Below are positions 7,943 through 15,034 of a stretch of 21,088 bases of DNA, piece by piece. Numbering within the stretch: position 1 is the first letter of the stretch; the number at the start of each line of letters is the position of its first letter. Position numbers and translations under genes: made by a program. The notes under the pieces were generated by a model. That model had not been told where the DNA came from. It saw nothing but the letters and a program-made list of their open reading frames with translations, and searched no databases. The DNA is from Alphaproteobacteria bacterium (lineage in GTDB: Bacteria; Pseudomonadota; Alphaproteobacteria; Micropepsales; Micropepsaceae). The DNA lies in contig PKWC01000057.1 in NCBI GenBank assembly GCA_003131925.1, forward strand, positions 9,365 to 30,452. The letters run 5' to 3'.

Positions 7943-8175
7943 CCAGCAGGATATTTTTCGAGCGTCGATCGCAAGGCGCGCCAGTCCTCGATCCCGGTCG
8001 GCCAAAATGATCGATAGCGTACTTTAAGCGTTTTGCACTGGAGCTCATTCGCGCGGGAAAGCGACGCGACGCAGGCCAACACCAAGGACATGACGGATAC
8101 CAAAATCGAGGCCGTGGCCTCGTACTTCGCGAACGACTGAAGTTGATTCTCGGGCGCGGACCTGGTGATTTGGCT
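7943..8175. other. Convergent intergenic region between hyfI and the lipoprotein gene
   Basis: The region between two genes that end towards each other. A 62-66 codon minus-strand frame runs from about 8103 or ATG 8091 down to 7900, overlapping the end of hyfI antisense; its start (MSLVLACVASLSRA) resembles a short signal peptide, but no ribosome-binding site or known family supports it. Apart from the hairpin described separately I see nothing else. Confidence 0.35.
8099..8122 (-). terminator. Possible rho-independent terminator of the lipoprotein gene
   Basis: Arms CGAGGCC (8107-8113) and GGCCTCG (8116-8122) form a perfect seven-base-pair stem. Read on the minus strand the stem is followed by ATTTTGG. 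It lies about 55 bases beyond the stop of the minus-strand lipoprotein gene. The T run is short and the two-base loop is tight, so this may be only a palindrome. Confidence 0.35.
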
Positions 8176-8571
8176 CTACGGCAGCTCTCCAGCCCCAATC
8201 GCCTGTGCGTCCCACACGAGAGGCGGGCGTGGATCGACTTCGCCGGCCCCAAATACTTTGATCGTGACATCAGCGCCAGGCCGGATCGTTGGAAGCGCTG
8301 ACGAATCCAAACTCATGCTGGGTGCCCCGACAATCTCGAAATAGCGGTAGCCATGATCCAGAGTAATTGCAGCCGCCTCGATCAAGACCTTTCGCGCGGC
8401 GTCTTTTGGGTTGTCCTGGGAAGTTCCTTTCCCTGAGATCACCGTCATGCGCTGATGAAGCGTCGCTGGCGCGTGATGCGCGCAGCCCAGCAGCATCACG
8501 CCGAACACTCCGACTGCCAGAACACGCCGTCCCGCGCCGCGCAAATGAATGAGTTTGTGAAAACTGCACAT
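8176..8571 (-). CDS. Small outer-membrane-type lipoprotein, similar to the CC0125/CC1285 family
   Basis: A 131-residue exported lipoprotein of unknown role. The N-terminus has basic residues, a hydrophobic stretch and the lipobox MLLGC (about residues 26-30), after which the mature protein would begin at the cysteine. The mature part contains KDAARKVLIEAAAITLDHGYRYFEIV, which resembles the LLRAAELTL-x-GY--F signature of alphaproteobacterial CC0125/CC1285-like lipoproteins; this assignment is tentative. I chose ATG 8571 because purine-rich GGGGGCGGACGGG precedes it; a TTG at 8595 in frame would add eight residues. Its promoter region (8572-8777) contains a dispersed palindromic repeat. It lies downstream of the hemerythrin gene on the same strand but about 200 bases away, so it is probably a separate unit. 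Confidence 0.6.
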   Translation of the reverse strand: MCSFHKLIHLRGAGRRVLAVGVFGVMLLGCAHHAPATLHQRMTVISGKGTSQDNPKDAARKVLIEAAAITLDHGYRYFEIVGAPSMSLDSSALPTIRPGADVTIKVFGAGEVDPRPPLVWDAQAIGAGELP

Positions 8572-8630
8572 CCCGTCCGCCCCCTGTGCTTTCAAAGTTA
8601 TGGAGTTTTCCGTTCATCTTGATCCAAATA

Positions 8631-8705
8631 TGTCATCCTGGCGCCCCGGTCCGCGCGAAGCGCGGCCGGAGCGTAAACTCCAGCGGGGACCCAGGGGCAA
8701 GCGCC
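8631..8705. repeat. Dispersed palindromic repeat, partial or diverged copy
   Basis: The stretch begins TGTCATCCTGG and contains a long inverted repeat: CCGG, one bulged T, then CCGCGC (8651-8656), loop GAA, GCGCGG (8660-8665) and CCGG (8666-8669). It continues with GGGGACCCAG. The TGTCAT(T/C)C edge and the GA-CCCAG tail are shared in outline with the element at 16188-16347, suggesting one mosaic family, but I cannot define a right end here. It lies between the lipoprotein and hemerythrin genes. Confidence 0.45.
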
Positions 8706-8777
8706 GCTCCTTTACCACCGGAACAATGGAGAGTCGCCGGCTCAAGGGATTTCCTCTTTGCGCTGGAAGTCCTGGTT

Positions 8778-9194
8778 TCAAAGCAGAATGCCTTTGGCGT
8801 ACAAAAAGGACTTGAATCCAGAGTCAGCGCGAATAACGTCATCTAAAATAATATCAAACACTTCGTCCAAAAGTGTTTTGTTCATGATCCGATTGTCGGC
8901 GGCGGACCGACAGGTTGCGTCGAGCTTGGCCACGCAGCGTGCGTGCTGTGCCTTGTGCTGCGGGAGATCGCCATAGCCCAAACTGGCCATCTCTTGCTCC
9001 TCGTGGTTGAAATGTGCCTGCATTGCCGCGGACAGAGCTGCTAAAGACTTTTCAACGGCACCGACGCTGCGATCTTCCTCGGTTCTGATTATCTTCAACG
9101 CCTCATTCAGAATGCTGACAAGCTTCTCGTGCTCGGCATTGATGGCATCGAAGTCAATCGAAAGTGACATCGGTATTTCGTAAATCACGTCCAT
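8778..9194 (-). CDS. Bacteriohemerythrin with one iron ligand changed (His to Asp)
   Basis: A 138-residue single-domain hemerythrin, an oxygen-binding di-iron helix bundle. The ligand pattern is H22 (AEHEKL), H61 and E65 (HFNHEEQEM), H80 and H84 (PQHKAQH), then D119 and D124 in DDVIRAD. The spacings 61-65-80-84 and 119-124 equal those of the classical H54-E58-H73-H77 and H101-D106, so position 119 should be histidine but is aspartate (codon GAC at 8840-8838). This could alter oxygen binding, or favour an iron-storage or sensor role. The start at 9194 is well supported: AGGAGG lies eight bases upstream. An open frame reaches further to 9326 but is not hemerythrin-like. Hemerythrins of this kind often serve oxygen supply or sensing in organisms with quinol oxidases; any link to the cyo operon here is inference. 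Confidence 0.88.
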   Translation of the reverse strand: MDVIYEIPMSLSIDFDAINAEHEKLVSILNEALKIIRTEEDRSVGAVEKSLAALSAAMQAHFNHEEQEMASLGYGDLPQHKAQHARCVAKLDATCRSAADNRIMNKTLLDEVFDIILDDVIRADSGFKSFLYAKGILL

Positions 9195-9675
9195 CGAAAT
9201 TGCCTCCTGCCGTAACACAAGCACTGTAGCACGAATTGGGGTTGGGTGACTGGCCAATGTCGCCCACGTCGCGTCCCAGGTTTTGCCGTCCTTCGTGATC
9301 GCCCCCCCGTCACGATACAGTCCCAAGACCGGCAGAAACAGATCATGCAGGCGGACGCACTGGGCACCGCCGAACTACCCATGGCTCTGCGGCATATCCC
9401 CAGTCACCGCCCGCCTTGCTCCAAGGCGGTCCCTGCCATCTGTCGGGCGCAGGCGTACGAGGCACGGGCCGATCAAAAAATATTCACCAGCCATTTTGAT
9501 TGGCGTCAAAACGTGTCCGTTCGTCTTCAGCCATTCTTTCCATACGCTGTAATGGCTGCATCGGATTGCTTCCAGTTGGAACTATCACCGGCGCCATATC
9601 AATCTTTGATTTTCCTCAATATACTTTCAGCTTCGATAAAGTAATTGTTTGTCGATCCAAGGAGGGAGTATCATC
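9195..9675. other. Divergent intergenic region between hemerythrin and alcohol dehydrogenase
   Basis: About 480 bases with no recognisable gene. A minus-strand frame between 9326 and about 9390 reads continuously into the hemerythrin frame (…LGLYRDGGAITKDGKTW…) but has no ATG or family match, and a TAG closes it near 9380. The right third (9460-9660) is visibly more AT-rich than the rest of the window and probably holds the promoter of the dehydrogenase. Confidence 0.4.
9598..9625 (+). promoter_or_regulatory. Candidate promoter and operator of the alcohol dehydrogenase gene
   Basis: A perfect inverted repeat ATCAA-TCT-TTGAT occupies 9598-9610. A -10-like TATACT follows at 9620-9625. No good -35 hexamer sits at the right distance; the palindrome covers that place instead, as in activator-dependent promoters. 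The half-sites resemble FNR halves, but their order is reversed (FNR is TTGAT-N4-ATCAA), so this is not an FNR box. Confidence 0.3.
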
Positions 9676-10713
9676 ATGAAAGCGTTTGTCTATCAGGGGC
9701 CGGGAAAGAAGGCGCTCGAAGACCGGCCGATGCCGGAAATTGCCGCGCCGACGGACGCGATCGTCAGGATCGTCAAGACGACGATCTGTGGAACGGATCT
9801 GCACATCCTCAAAGGCGATGTACCCAGCTGCACACCAGGACGAATCCTCGGGCATGAAGGCATCGGCGTCGTGGAGAGTGTCGGTGCGGCAGTTACCGGT
9901 TTTCAACCCGGAGATCGCGTGCTCGTGTCCTGCATCTCTTCGTGCGGGAAATGTGAGTATTGCCGCAAGGGCATCTATTCGCATTGCACGACCGGGGGCT
10001 GGATTCTCGGCAACAGGATTGACGGTACGCAGGCAGAATATGCTCGCACGCCCTATGCGGACACGAGCCTTTACCACATTCTCACGGGCGTCGACGAAGA
10101 GGCTCTCGTCATGCTGAGCGACATCCTGCCGACCGGATTCGAATGCGGCGTGCTCAACGGTCGCGTCCAGCCGGGCACGACAATCGCCATCGTCGGCTCG
10201 GGGCCGATCGGCCTCGCGGCTCTGCTGACGGCGCAGTTCTACTCGCCCGCTGAAATCATCATGATCGATTTCGACGACAACCGTCTCGAGACCGCAAAGC
10301 AGTTCGGCGCGACCGCAACGATCAATGCCGCGGATGGAAAAGCGGTCGAAAAGGTCCTGAAAATGACGGGCGGGCGCGGCGTCGACACCGCTATTGAAGC
10401 CGTTGGCGTGCCGGCGAGCTTCGTCACCTGCGAGGACATCGTGGCGCCAGGCGGCATCATTGCCAATGTCGGCGTGCACGGCACAAAGGTCGACCTGCAT
10501 CTGGAACATCTGTGGGACCGCAACATCTCGATCACCACGCGGCTCGTCGACACCGTCACTACGCCGATGCTGCTGAAGATAGTTCAGTCGCGCAAGGTCG
10601 ATCCCGGAATCCTGATCACCCACCGCTTCAAGCTCGAAAACATTTTGGACGCGTACGAAACATTTGTCCGCGCCGCCGAGACAAAAGCGCTCAAAGTTAT
10701 CATCGAGGCGTAG
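9676..10713 (+). CDS. Zinc-dependent medium-chain alcohol dehydrogenase (COG1063 type)
   Basis: A 345-residue NAD(P)-dependent dehydrogenase that would interconvert a secondary or primary alcohol with its carbonyl compound in the cytoplasm. Catalytic zinc ligands are C38 (TTICGTD), H60 with E61 (LGHEGIG), and D149 in LSDILPTGFE, the Cys-His-Asp set of the Thermoanaerobacter ADH/isopropanol dehydrogenase group. The structural zinc loop is intact: C90, C93, C96 and C104. The nucleotide-binding motif is VGSGPIGL (173-180), and D198 at the end of the second strand suggests NAD rather than NADP. ATG 9676 is preceded by AAGGAGG, ten bases away; the in-frame codons from 9649 lie upstream of that site and were excluded. 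The gene appears monocistronic: the next gene is 140 bases away with a repeat between. Substrate cannot be told from the sequence. Confidence 0.9.
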   Translation: MKAFVYQGPGKKALEDRPMPEIAAPTDAIVRIVKTTICGTDLHILKGDVPSCTPGRILGHEGIGVVESVGAAVTGFQPGDRVLVSCISSCGKCEYCRKGIYSHCTTGGWILGNRIDGTQAEYARTPYADTSLYHILTGVDEEALVMLSDILPTGFECGVLNGRVQPGTTIAIVGSGPIGLAALLTAQFYSPAEIIMIDFDDNRLETAKQFGATATINAADGKAVEKVLKMTGGRGVDTAIEAVGVPASFVTCEDIVAPGGIIANVGVHGTKVDLHLEHLWDRNISITTRLVDTVTTPMLLKIVQSRKVDPGILITHRFKLENILDAYETFVRAAETKALKVIIEA

Positions 10714-10722
10714 GAACGGCGA

Positions 10723-10768
10723 CCTGCCTGCGCGAAGCTGAAGGTTCGCTTTGGCGAAGCCAGGCAGG
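10723..10768. repeat. Palindromic dispersed repeat, copy A
   Basis: Perfect outer arms CCTGCCTG (10723-10730) and CAGGCAGG (10761-10768) enclose further partly self-complementary GCGAAGC/GGCGAAGC sequence. The 41 bases from 10724 match 16291-16331 at 37 positions. It sits ten bases after the alcohol dehydrogenase stop, where it may also act as a transcript-end hairpin. Confidence 0.7.
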
Positions 10769-10798
10769 CTCAAGATGAGGCCGGCGAGCAATAAACCC

Positions 10799-10825
10799 CT
10801 ATACTAGACTGATTTACTAGTGTAG
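10799..10825 (+). promoter_or_regulatory. Inverted repeat with CTAG halves upstream of serine acetyltransferase
   Basis: CTATACTAG (10799-10807) and CTAGTGTAG (10817-10825) are inverted repeats with one G-T wobble and a nine-base spacer. CTAG is usually rare in proteobacterial DNA, which makes two copies in a palindrome noticeable. The left arm contains TATACT, the same -10-like hexamer as ahead of the dehydrogenase. It could be an operator over a promoter, or a hairpin in the leader. Confidence 0.35.
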
Positions 10826-10853
10826 CGTGCGCCGGAACACTCACGGCACGATC

Positions 10854-11882
10854 ATGGCGGATGCAATCCCGCGTAAGCCTCGGACATTCCAGGCGGCCCG
10901 GCGCAAGGGGAGCACGCCCGCTGAAGATCCGGCAGAGCCGTGGGAACTCGGCTCGATCATCGCCGAGCTGAAGGAATCGCGCGAGGTCACGCACAATATC
11001 CGTCACGGCAGGGTCGCGCGGCGGCTTCCGTCGCGGGCCGCGCTGGCGGAGATCATCAATGGTCTCTCGGCTGCCTTGTTTCCCACCCATTACGGCCAAC
11101 CGCATCTTCATGACGACAGCATCGACGAATTCGTCCGCACGACCTTGAGGTCTGCGCTCTCCGAACTTGTCGAGCAGATTCGTCTTTCGCTTCCGTTAGG
11201 CTGGAGCGACACGACACCGGCCATCCAGGTAACCAACCGCGTGGCACGCGACATCGCGCATGAGCTTGCGCTGCAGCTTCCGGCGATACGCGCGATGCTG
11301 GCTGCCGATCTGCGCGCCGCTTATGAAGGTGATCCAAGTGCGGCCTCGATGCCGGAGATCCTGCTCGGCTATCCGGGCATGGTTGCGATCATCTGCTATC
11401 GGCTCGCACGCGCGCTGCATCTCCTGGGCGCGCCGCTGATCGCGCGCCTTACGACTCTCGTCGCGCATTCACGGACCGGCATCGACATTCACCCTGGCGC
11501 GGAAATCGGGCCGAGCTTTTTTATCGACCACGGGACCGGCGTGGTGATCGGCGAGACCGCCATCATCGGAAAGGGAGTTCGGCTCTGCCAGGCGGTTACG
11601 CTGGGGGCAAATCGATCGCAGCTCGGGGGGAGGGGACTTGCCATCAAGGGGATCGCGCGCCATCCGATCCTGGAAGACGACGTCCTGATCCATGCCGGTG
11701 CGACGCTTCTCGGACGCATCACGATCGGCCGCGGTTCCACCATCGGCGGGAATGTCTGGCTGACCACCAGCGTGCCGCCCGGAAGCAACGTCTCACAGCC
11801 GCTGCTTCGCGGCCTGGCCGCAAGTGGCCCACGCGGAGGCGCGGAGAACGCGAAGAAGGACGTATTCACAGGGAGACGGTGA
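10854..11882 (+). CDS. cysE: Serine O-acetyltransferase (EpsC-type CysE)
   Basis: A 342-residue enzyme that would transfer acetyl from acetyl-CoA to L-serine, the first step of cysteine synthesis. The N-terminal helical domain spans about 30-200. The left-handed beta-helix follows with hexapeptide repeats: GIDIHPGAEIG (209-219), FFIDHGTGVVIGETAIIG (222-239), VTLGA (248-252), then RHPILEDDVLIHAGATLLG (269-287) and IGGNVWLTTSVPPG (297-310). Catalytic residues expected from E. coli CysE are present: D225-H226 in IDHGTG, and H270 in ARHP. The IGGNVWL-SVPPG ending is typical of the longer EpsC-like branch common outside enterics. Starts: ATG 10854 was preferred; a GTG at 10827 in frame would add nine residues, and neither has a clear ribosome-binding site. 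The C-terminal 30 residues are polar and non-conserved. No cysK or other sulfur gene is adjacent. Confidence 0.88.
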   Translation: MADAIPRKPRTFQAARRKGSTPAEDPAEPWELGSIIAELKESREVTHNIRHGRVARRLPSRAALAEIINGLSAALFPTHYGQPHLHDDSIDEFVRTTLRSALSELVEQIRLSLPLGWSDTTPAIQVTNRVARDIAHELALQLPAIRAMLAADLRAAYEGDPSAASMPEILLGYPGMVAIICYRLARALHLLGAPLIARLTTLVAHSRTGIDIHPGAEIGPSFFIDHGTGVVIGETAIIGKGVRLCQAVTLGANRSQLGGRGLAIKGIARHPILEDDVLIHAGATLLGRITIGRGSTIGGNVWLTTSVPPGSNVSQPLLRGLAASGPRGGAENAKKDVFTGRR

Positions 11883-12107
11883 GGCAGGGAGACTTCTTGC
11901 GCGCCAAAAGCGCGCGATTCCCATCTCGCCGCCTCACAGCGTCAAGAGAAGCCGGGCCGCCCGCAATTTGCTTCGCTCGCGAGCGCGATCTACATTCCGT
12001 GGGCAGGTGTATGTGGCAAACCTGCGCTTGCGGGGTGCGACAGAACATTTCGACTCGGCACTTCTGAATTTCATTCGGAACGAGGCAGAGCCGGGGGAAA
12101 ATTCGGA
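11883..12107. other. Intergenic region upstream of cyoA, with a possible hairpin after cysE
   Basis: GCGCGC (11899-11904), loop CAAAA, GCGCGC (11910-11915) forms a stem 16 bases after the cysE stop; no T run follows, so terminator function is doubtful. The rest must contain the cyo promoter, but I could not pick out a convincing -35/-10 pair or FNR-like box. Confidence 0.35.
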
Positions 12108-12114
12108 ATGAAAT
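12068..12114 (+). promoter_or_regulatory. Inverted repeat enclosing the cyoA ribosome-binding site and start codon
   Basis: Arm ATTTCATTCGGAA (12068-12080) pairs with TTCGGAATGAAAT (12102-12114) at 12 of 13 positions. The purine-rich CCGGGGGAAA at 12091-12100 lies in the 21-base loop and the ATG at 12108-12110 lies inside the stem. Folding in the mRNA would hinder translation start. Confidence 0.4.
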
Positions 12115-13034
12115 CGGTTGGACCGATGGTCAGGCAGGCGGCGCTGCAAGCGTTGCTGTGTCTGGCAGCCGTAATGCTTGCGCCGTCGCTCGCCTGCGCC
12201 GATTCCATTCTCGAACCGGTTGGACCGGTTGGCAGGGGCGACGCTATTATCCTGCTCGACGCCGTCGTCATCATGCTGGCGATCGTCGTCCCCACCATCA
12301 TGGTGACGCTGGCTTTCGCCTGGTGGTTCCGCGCCTCGAACACACGTGCCGTCTATCGGCCGAATTTTACCTACTCCGGCAGAATCGAACTCATCGTCTG
12401 GTCGATACCGACACTCACGATCTTCTTGCTCGGTGGCGTCATCTGGATCGGCAGCCACAGGCTTGATCCGTTCGAACCGCTTCCATCGACCGCAAAGCCG
12501 CTCGAAATCGATGCTGTGACATTCGATTGGAAATGGCTTTTTATTTATCCCGAGCAGAGAATCGCGAGCGTGAACCGCCTTGTGGTTCCCGTGGGCAGGC
12601 CGCTGCATTTCCGCATCACATCTGCATCCGTGTTCAACGTGTTCTTCGTGCCCAGCTTTGGTTGCATGATTTACGCCATGAACGGCATGGTCAGTCAGCT
12701 CAATTTGCAGGCTGACAAGCCCGGCAAATATCTCGGGCTTTCAGCACATTTCAGCGGCGACGGCTTCTCCGATATGCGGTTCGATCCCATCGCCGTCCCG
12801 GCTGCGCAATTCGCGGACTGGGCCGCGGGCGTCAAGGGCGCGCCCCTGGATCGCGCCGCGGTCGGCGTACTCCTCAAACAGAGCCGCGCTGTCGCGCCGT
12901 ACACCTATCGGGGCGTGGATCCTGCCCTGTTCGATGCGATCGCGTCGCAGAAGCTGCCGCCTGGCGAAGGTCCGCAGAGCGGGCGCGGCGCCCCGGGAAC
13001 GCAAAACGCGATGTCGCGCGGGCGTGCACCCTAA
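12108..13034 (+). CDS. cyoA: Cytochrome bo3-type ubiquinol oxidase subunit II
   Basis: A 308-residue subunit II with an N-terminal signal, two membrane segments (about 45-75 and 90-115) and a periplasmic cupredoxin-like domain. It aligns with E. coli CyoA at FDWKWLFIYPEQRIASVN and at the block YAMNGMVSQLNLQADKPGKYLGLSAHFSGDGFSDMRF. The CuA ligands of cytochrome c oxidases (C-S-E-x-x-C...H...M) are absent, so the electron donor is quinol. C30 in SLAC-AD sits where E. coli CyoA has its lipidated cysteine, although the residue at -3 is serine rather than leucine. The C-terminus lacks the histidine-rich tail of E. coli CyoA. ATG 12108 is preceded by a purine-rich site but lies inside a potential hairpin. 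The stop overlaps the cyoB start by one base. Confidence 0.92.
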   Translation: MKSVGPMVRQAALQALLCLAAVMLAPSLACADSILEPVGPVGRGDAIILLDAVVIMLAIVVPTIMVTLAFAWWFRASNTRAVYRPNFTYSGRIELIVWSIPTLTIFLLGGVIWIGSHRLDPFEPLPSTAKPLEIDAVTFDWKWLFIYPEQRIASVNRLVVPVGRPLHFRITSASVFNVFFVPSFGCMIYAMNGMVSQLNLQADKPGKYLGLSAHFSGDGFSDMRFDPIAVPAAQFADWAAGVKGAPLDRAAVGVLLKQSRAVAPYTYRGVDPALFDAIASQKLPPGEGPQSGRGAPGTQNAMSRGRAP

Positions 13035-15034
13035 TGCTCGGGAAACTCACCTGGGACGCGATTCCATTCGATCAGCCGATTCCGCTGATTTCTGGCGCGG
13101 TCGTGATCCTGGCCGCGCTTGGTGTTCTCGTGTGGGTGATCGCCAAGGGCTGGCTCCCGTATCTATGGAAGGAATGGATCACCAGCGTCGATCACAAGCA
13201 CATCGGCATCATGTACGTGCTTCTTGGATTGCTGATGCTGGTCCGCGGCTTTATCGACGCCATCATGATGCGCGCGCAGCAGGCGCTCGCCTTCCATGCG
13301 CAAGGCTACCTGCCGCCTGAACATTACGACCAGGTTTTTTCGGCGCATGGCACCATCATGGTCCTTTTCGCGGCAATGCCGCTCGTCATCGGCATCATGA
13401 ACTTTGTCGTGCCGCTGCAGCTTGGTGTACGCGACGTGGCGTTTCCGACGCTCAACTCGGTGAGCTTCTGGCTGACCGCGACCGGTGCGCTGCTCGTGAA
13501 TATGTCGCTCATCGTGGGCGAGTTCGCCCGTACCGGCTGGCTGCCGTATCCGCCGCTTTCGGAGCTGCGCTATTCGCCCGGGGTGGGAGTCGATTACTAC
13601 CTCTGGGCGGTCCAGATTTCAGGCGTGGGAACGCTGCTCACCGGGATAAATTTTGTCACGACAATTCTCAAAATGCGCGCGCCCGGGATGACATATTTCC
13701 GCATGCCGATGTTTTGCTGGACGGCGCTCGCGTCCTGCCTTCTGATCCTTGCGGCTTTTCCCGTGCTCACCGCGACGCTCGCGATGCTCACGCTGGACCG
13801 CTACCTCGGATTTCACTTCTTCACCAACGAGGCCGGCGGCAACGCGATGATGTTCATGAACCTCATCTGGGCCTGGGGCCATCCGGAGGTGTACATCCTT
13901 GTGTTGCCTGCCTTTGGCATTTACTCGGAAGTGATCTCTACGTTCTCGGGCAAACCGCTGTTCGGCTATCGCTCGATGGTCGCGGCGACGCTCTTCATTT
14001 GCATCGTCTCCTTCTGCGTCTGGCTGCACCACTTCTTCACCATGGGCGCAGGTGGCGATGTCAATGCGGTGTTCGGCATAGCGACCAGCATCATTGCCGT
14101 AGGCACCGGGGTGAAAATGTACAACTGGCTCTTCACCATGTACGGCGGACGCATCCGCTTCACCACGCCGATGCTCTGGTCGCTCGGTTTCATGACCACC
14201 TTCATCACCGGCGGCATGACGGGCGTACTGCTCGCCGTGCCGCCCGCGGATTTCCTCCTGCACAACAGCATGTTTCTGGTCGCGCATTTCCATCACGTGA
14301 TCGTCGGGGGCGTCGTTTTCGCGGTTCTCGCCGGGATCACATATTGGTGGCCAAAAGCGTTCGGATACCGCCTGGAGGAATTCTGGGGCAAAGCGGCCTT
14401 CTGGTTTGCGCTTGCAGGTTTCTACGTCACCTTCGTGCCGCTGTATGTCGTCGGAATTCTCGGCATGACGCGCCGCCTCCAGCACTACGACGTGGCAGAA
14501 TGGCGTCCCTGGCTCATGATTTCCGCGGCCGGCATACTTGTCCTGATCGCTGGCGCGATCTGCCAGATGGTTCAGCTCTCGGTCAGTTTCCTGCGGCGCA
14601 ACGAACTGCGCGATACGACGGGAGATCCCTGGGACGGCCGCTCCCTTGAGTGGGCGACAGCCTCGCCGCCGCCGGTGTTCAATTTCGCCGTGCTGCCGCA
14701 GGTTCAGGACGCGGAAGCTTTCTGGGACGTGAAGCGGCGCGCGCGCGAAATGCACGGTTCGGGCAGCGAGCCGCATTACGAGGCGCTGGAAATGCCGCGA
14801 AACAGCCCAACCGGATTCGTCTGCGCGTTCTTTGCCACCATTATCGGCTTCGCCCTCGTGTGGCACATCTGGTGGCTCATGATTGTCGGACTTGTCGGGG
14901 CCTACGCGACGTTCGTCGTGTTCGCGTGGCGCGACGTCCCTGAATACGTGATTCCGGCGGAAGAAGTGGCGCGCCTGGATCGTGCGAACCGGATCGCACG
15001 GCAGGAGGCGCCTTACGGCGCATCGGCCATATGA
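13034..15034 (+). CDS. cyoB: Cytochrome bo3-type ubiquinol oxidase subunit I (catalytic)
   Basis: A 666-residue heme-copper oxidase subunit I, near the length of E. coli CyoB (663). It reduces oxygen to water with electrons from ubiquinol and pumps protons across the cytoplasmic membrane. Metal ligands are all visible: H105 (SAHGTIM) and H420 for the low-spin heme, H283 with cross-linking Y287 (WGHPEVY), H332 and H333 (LHHFFTMG) for CuB, and H418 for the high-spin heme in HFHH. Proton-channel residues D134 (GVRDVAFP), E285 and K361 (GVKMYNW) are kept. The quinol-site set R71, D75, H97 and Q100 matches the E. coli residues R71, D75, H98 and Q101, which confirms a quinol oxidase. Start and stop overlap cyoA and cyoC by one and four bases respectively. 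Confidence 0.96.
   Translation: MLGKLTWDAIPFDQPIPLISGAVVILAALGVLVWVIAKGWLPYLWKEWITSVDHKHIGIMYVLLGLLMLVRGFIDAIMMRAQQALAFHAQGYLPPEHYDQVFSAHGTIMVLFAAMPLVIGIMNFVVPLQLGVRDVAFPTLNSVSFWLTATGALLVNMSLIVGEFARTGWLPYPPLSELRYSPGVGVDYYLWAVQISGVGTLLTGINFVTTILKMRAPGMTYFRMPMFCWTALASCLLILAAFPVLTATLAMLTLDRYLGFHFFTNEAGGNAMMFMNLIWAWGHPEVYILVLPAFGIYSEVISTFSGKPLFGYRSMVAATLFICIVSFCVWLHHFFTMGAGGDVNAVFGIATSIIAVGTGVKMYNWLFTMYGGRIRFTTPMLWSLGFMTTFITGGMTGVLLAVPPADFLLHNSMFLVAHFHHVIVGGVVFAVLAGITYWWPKAFGYRLEEFWGKAAFWFALAGFYVTFVPLYVVGILGMTRRLQHYDVAEWRPWLMISAAGILVLIAGAICQMVQLSVSFLRRNELRDTTGDPWDGRSLEWATASPPPVFNFAVLPQVQDAEAFWDVKRRAREMHGSGSEPHYEALEMPRNSPTGFVCAFFATIIGFALVWHIWWLMIVGLVGAYATFVVFAWRDVPEYVIPAEEVARLDRANRIARQEAPYGASAI

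Noticed and set aside
9598..9610. FNR binding site upstream of the dehydrogenase
   Set aside because: The half-sites are in the reverse order with a three-base spacer, unlike TTGAT-N4-ATCAA.
9616..10791. A 391-codon open frame on the minus strand
   Set aside because: It is antisense to the alcohol dehydrogenase and shows no recognisable domain.
13619..14866. A 415-codon open frame on the minus strand
   Set aside because: It is antisense to cyoB, whose ligands are fully conserved.
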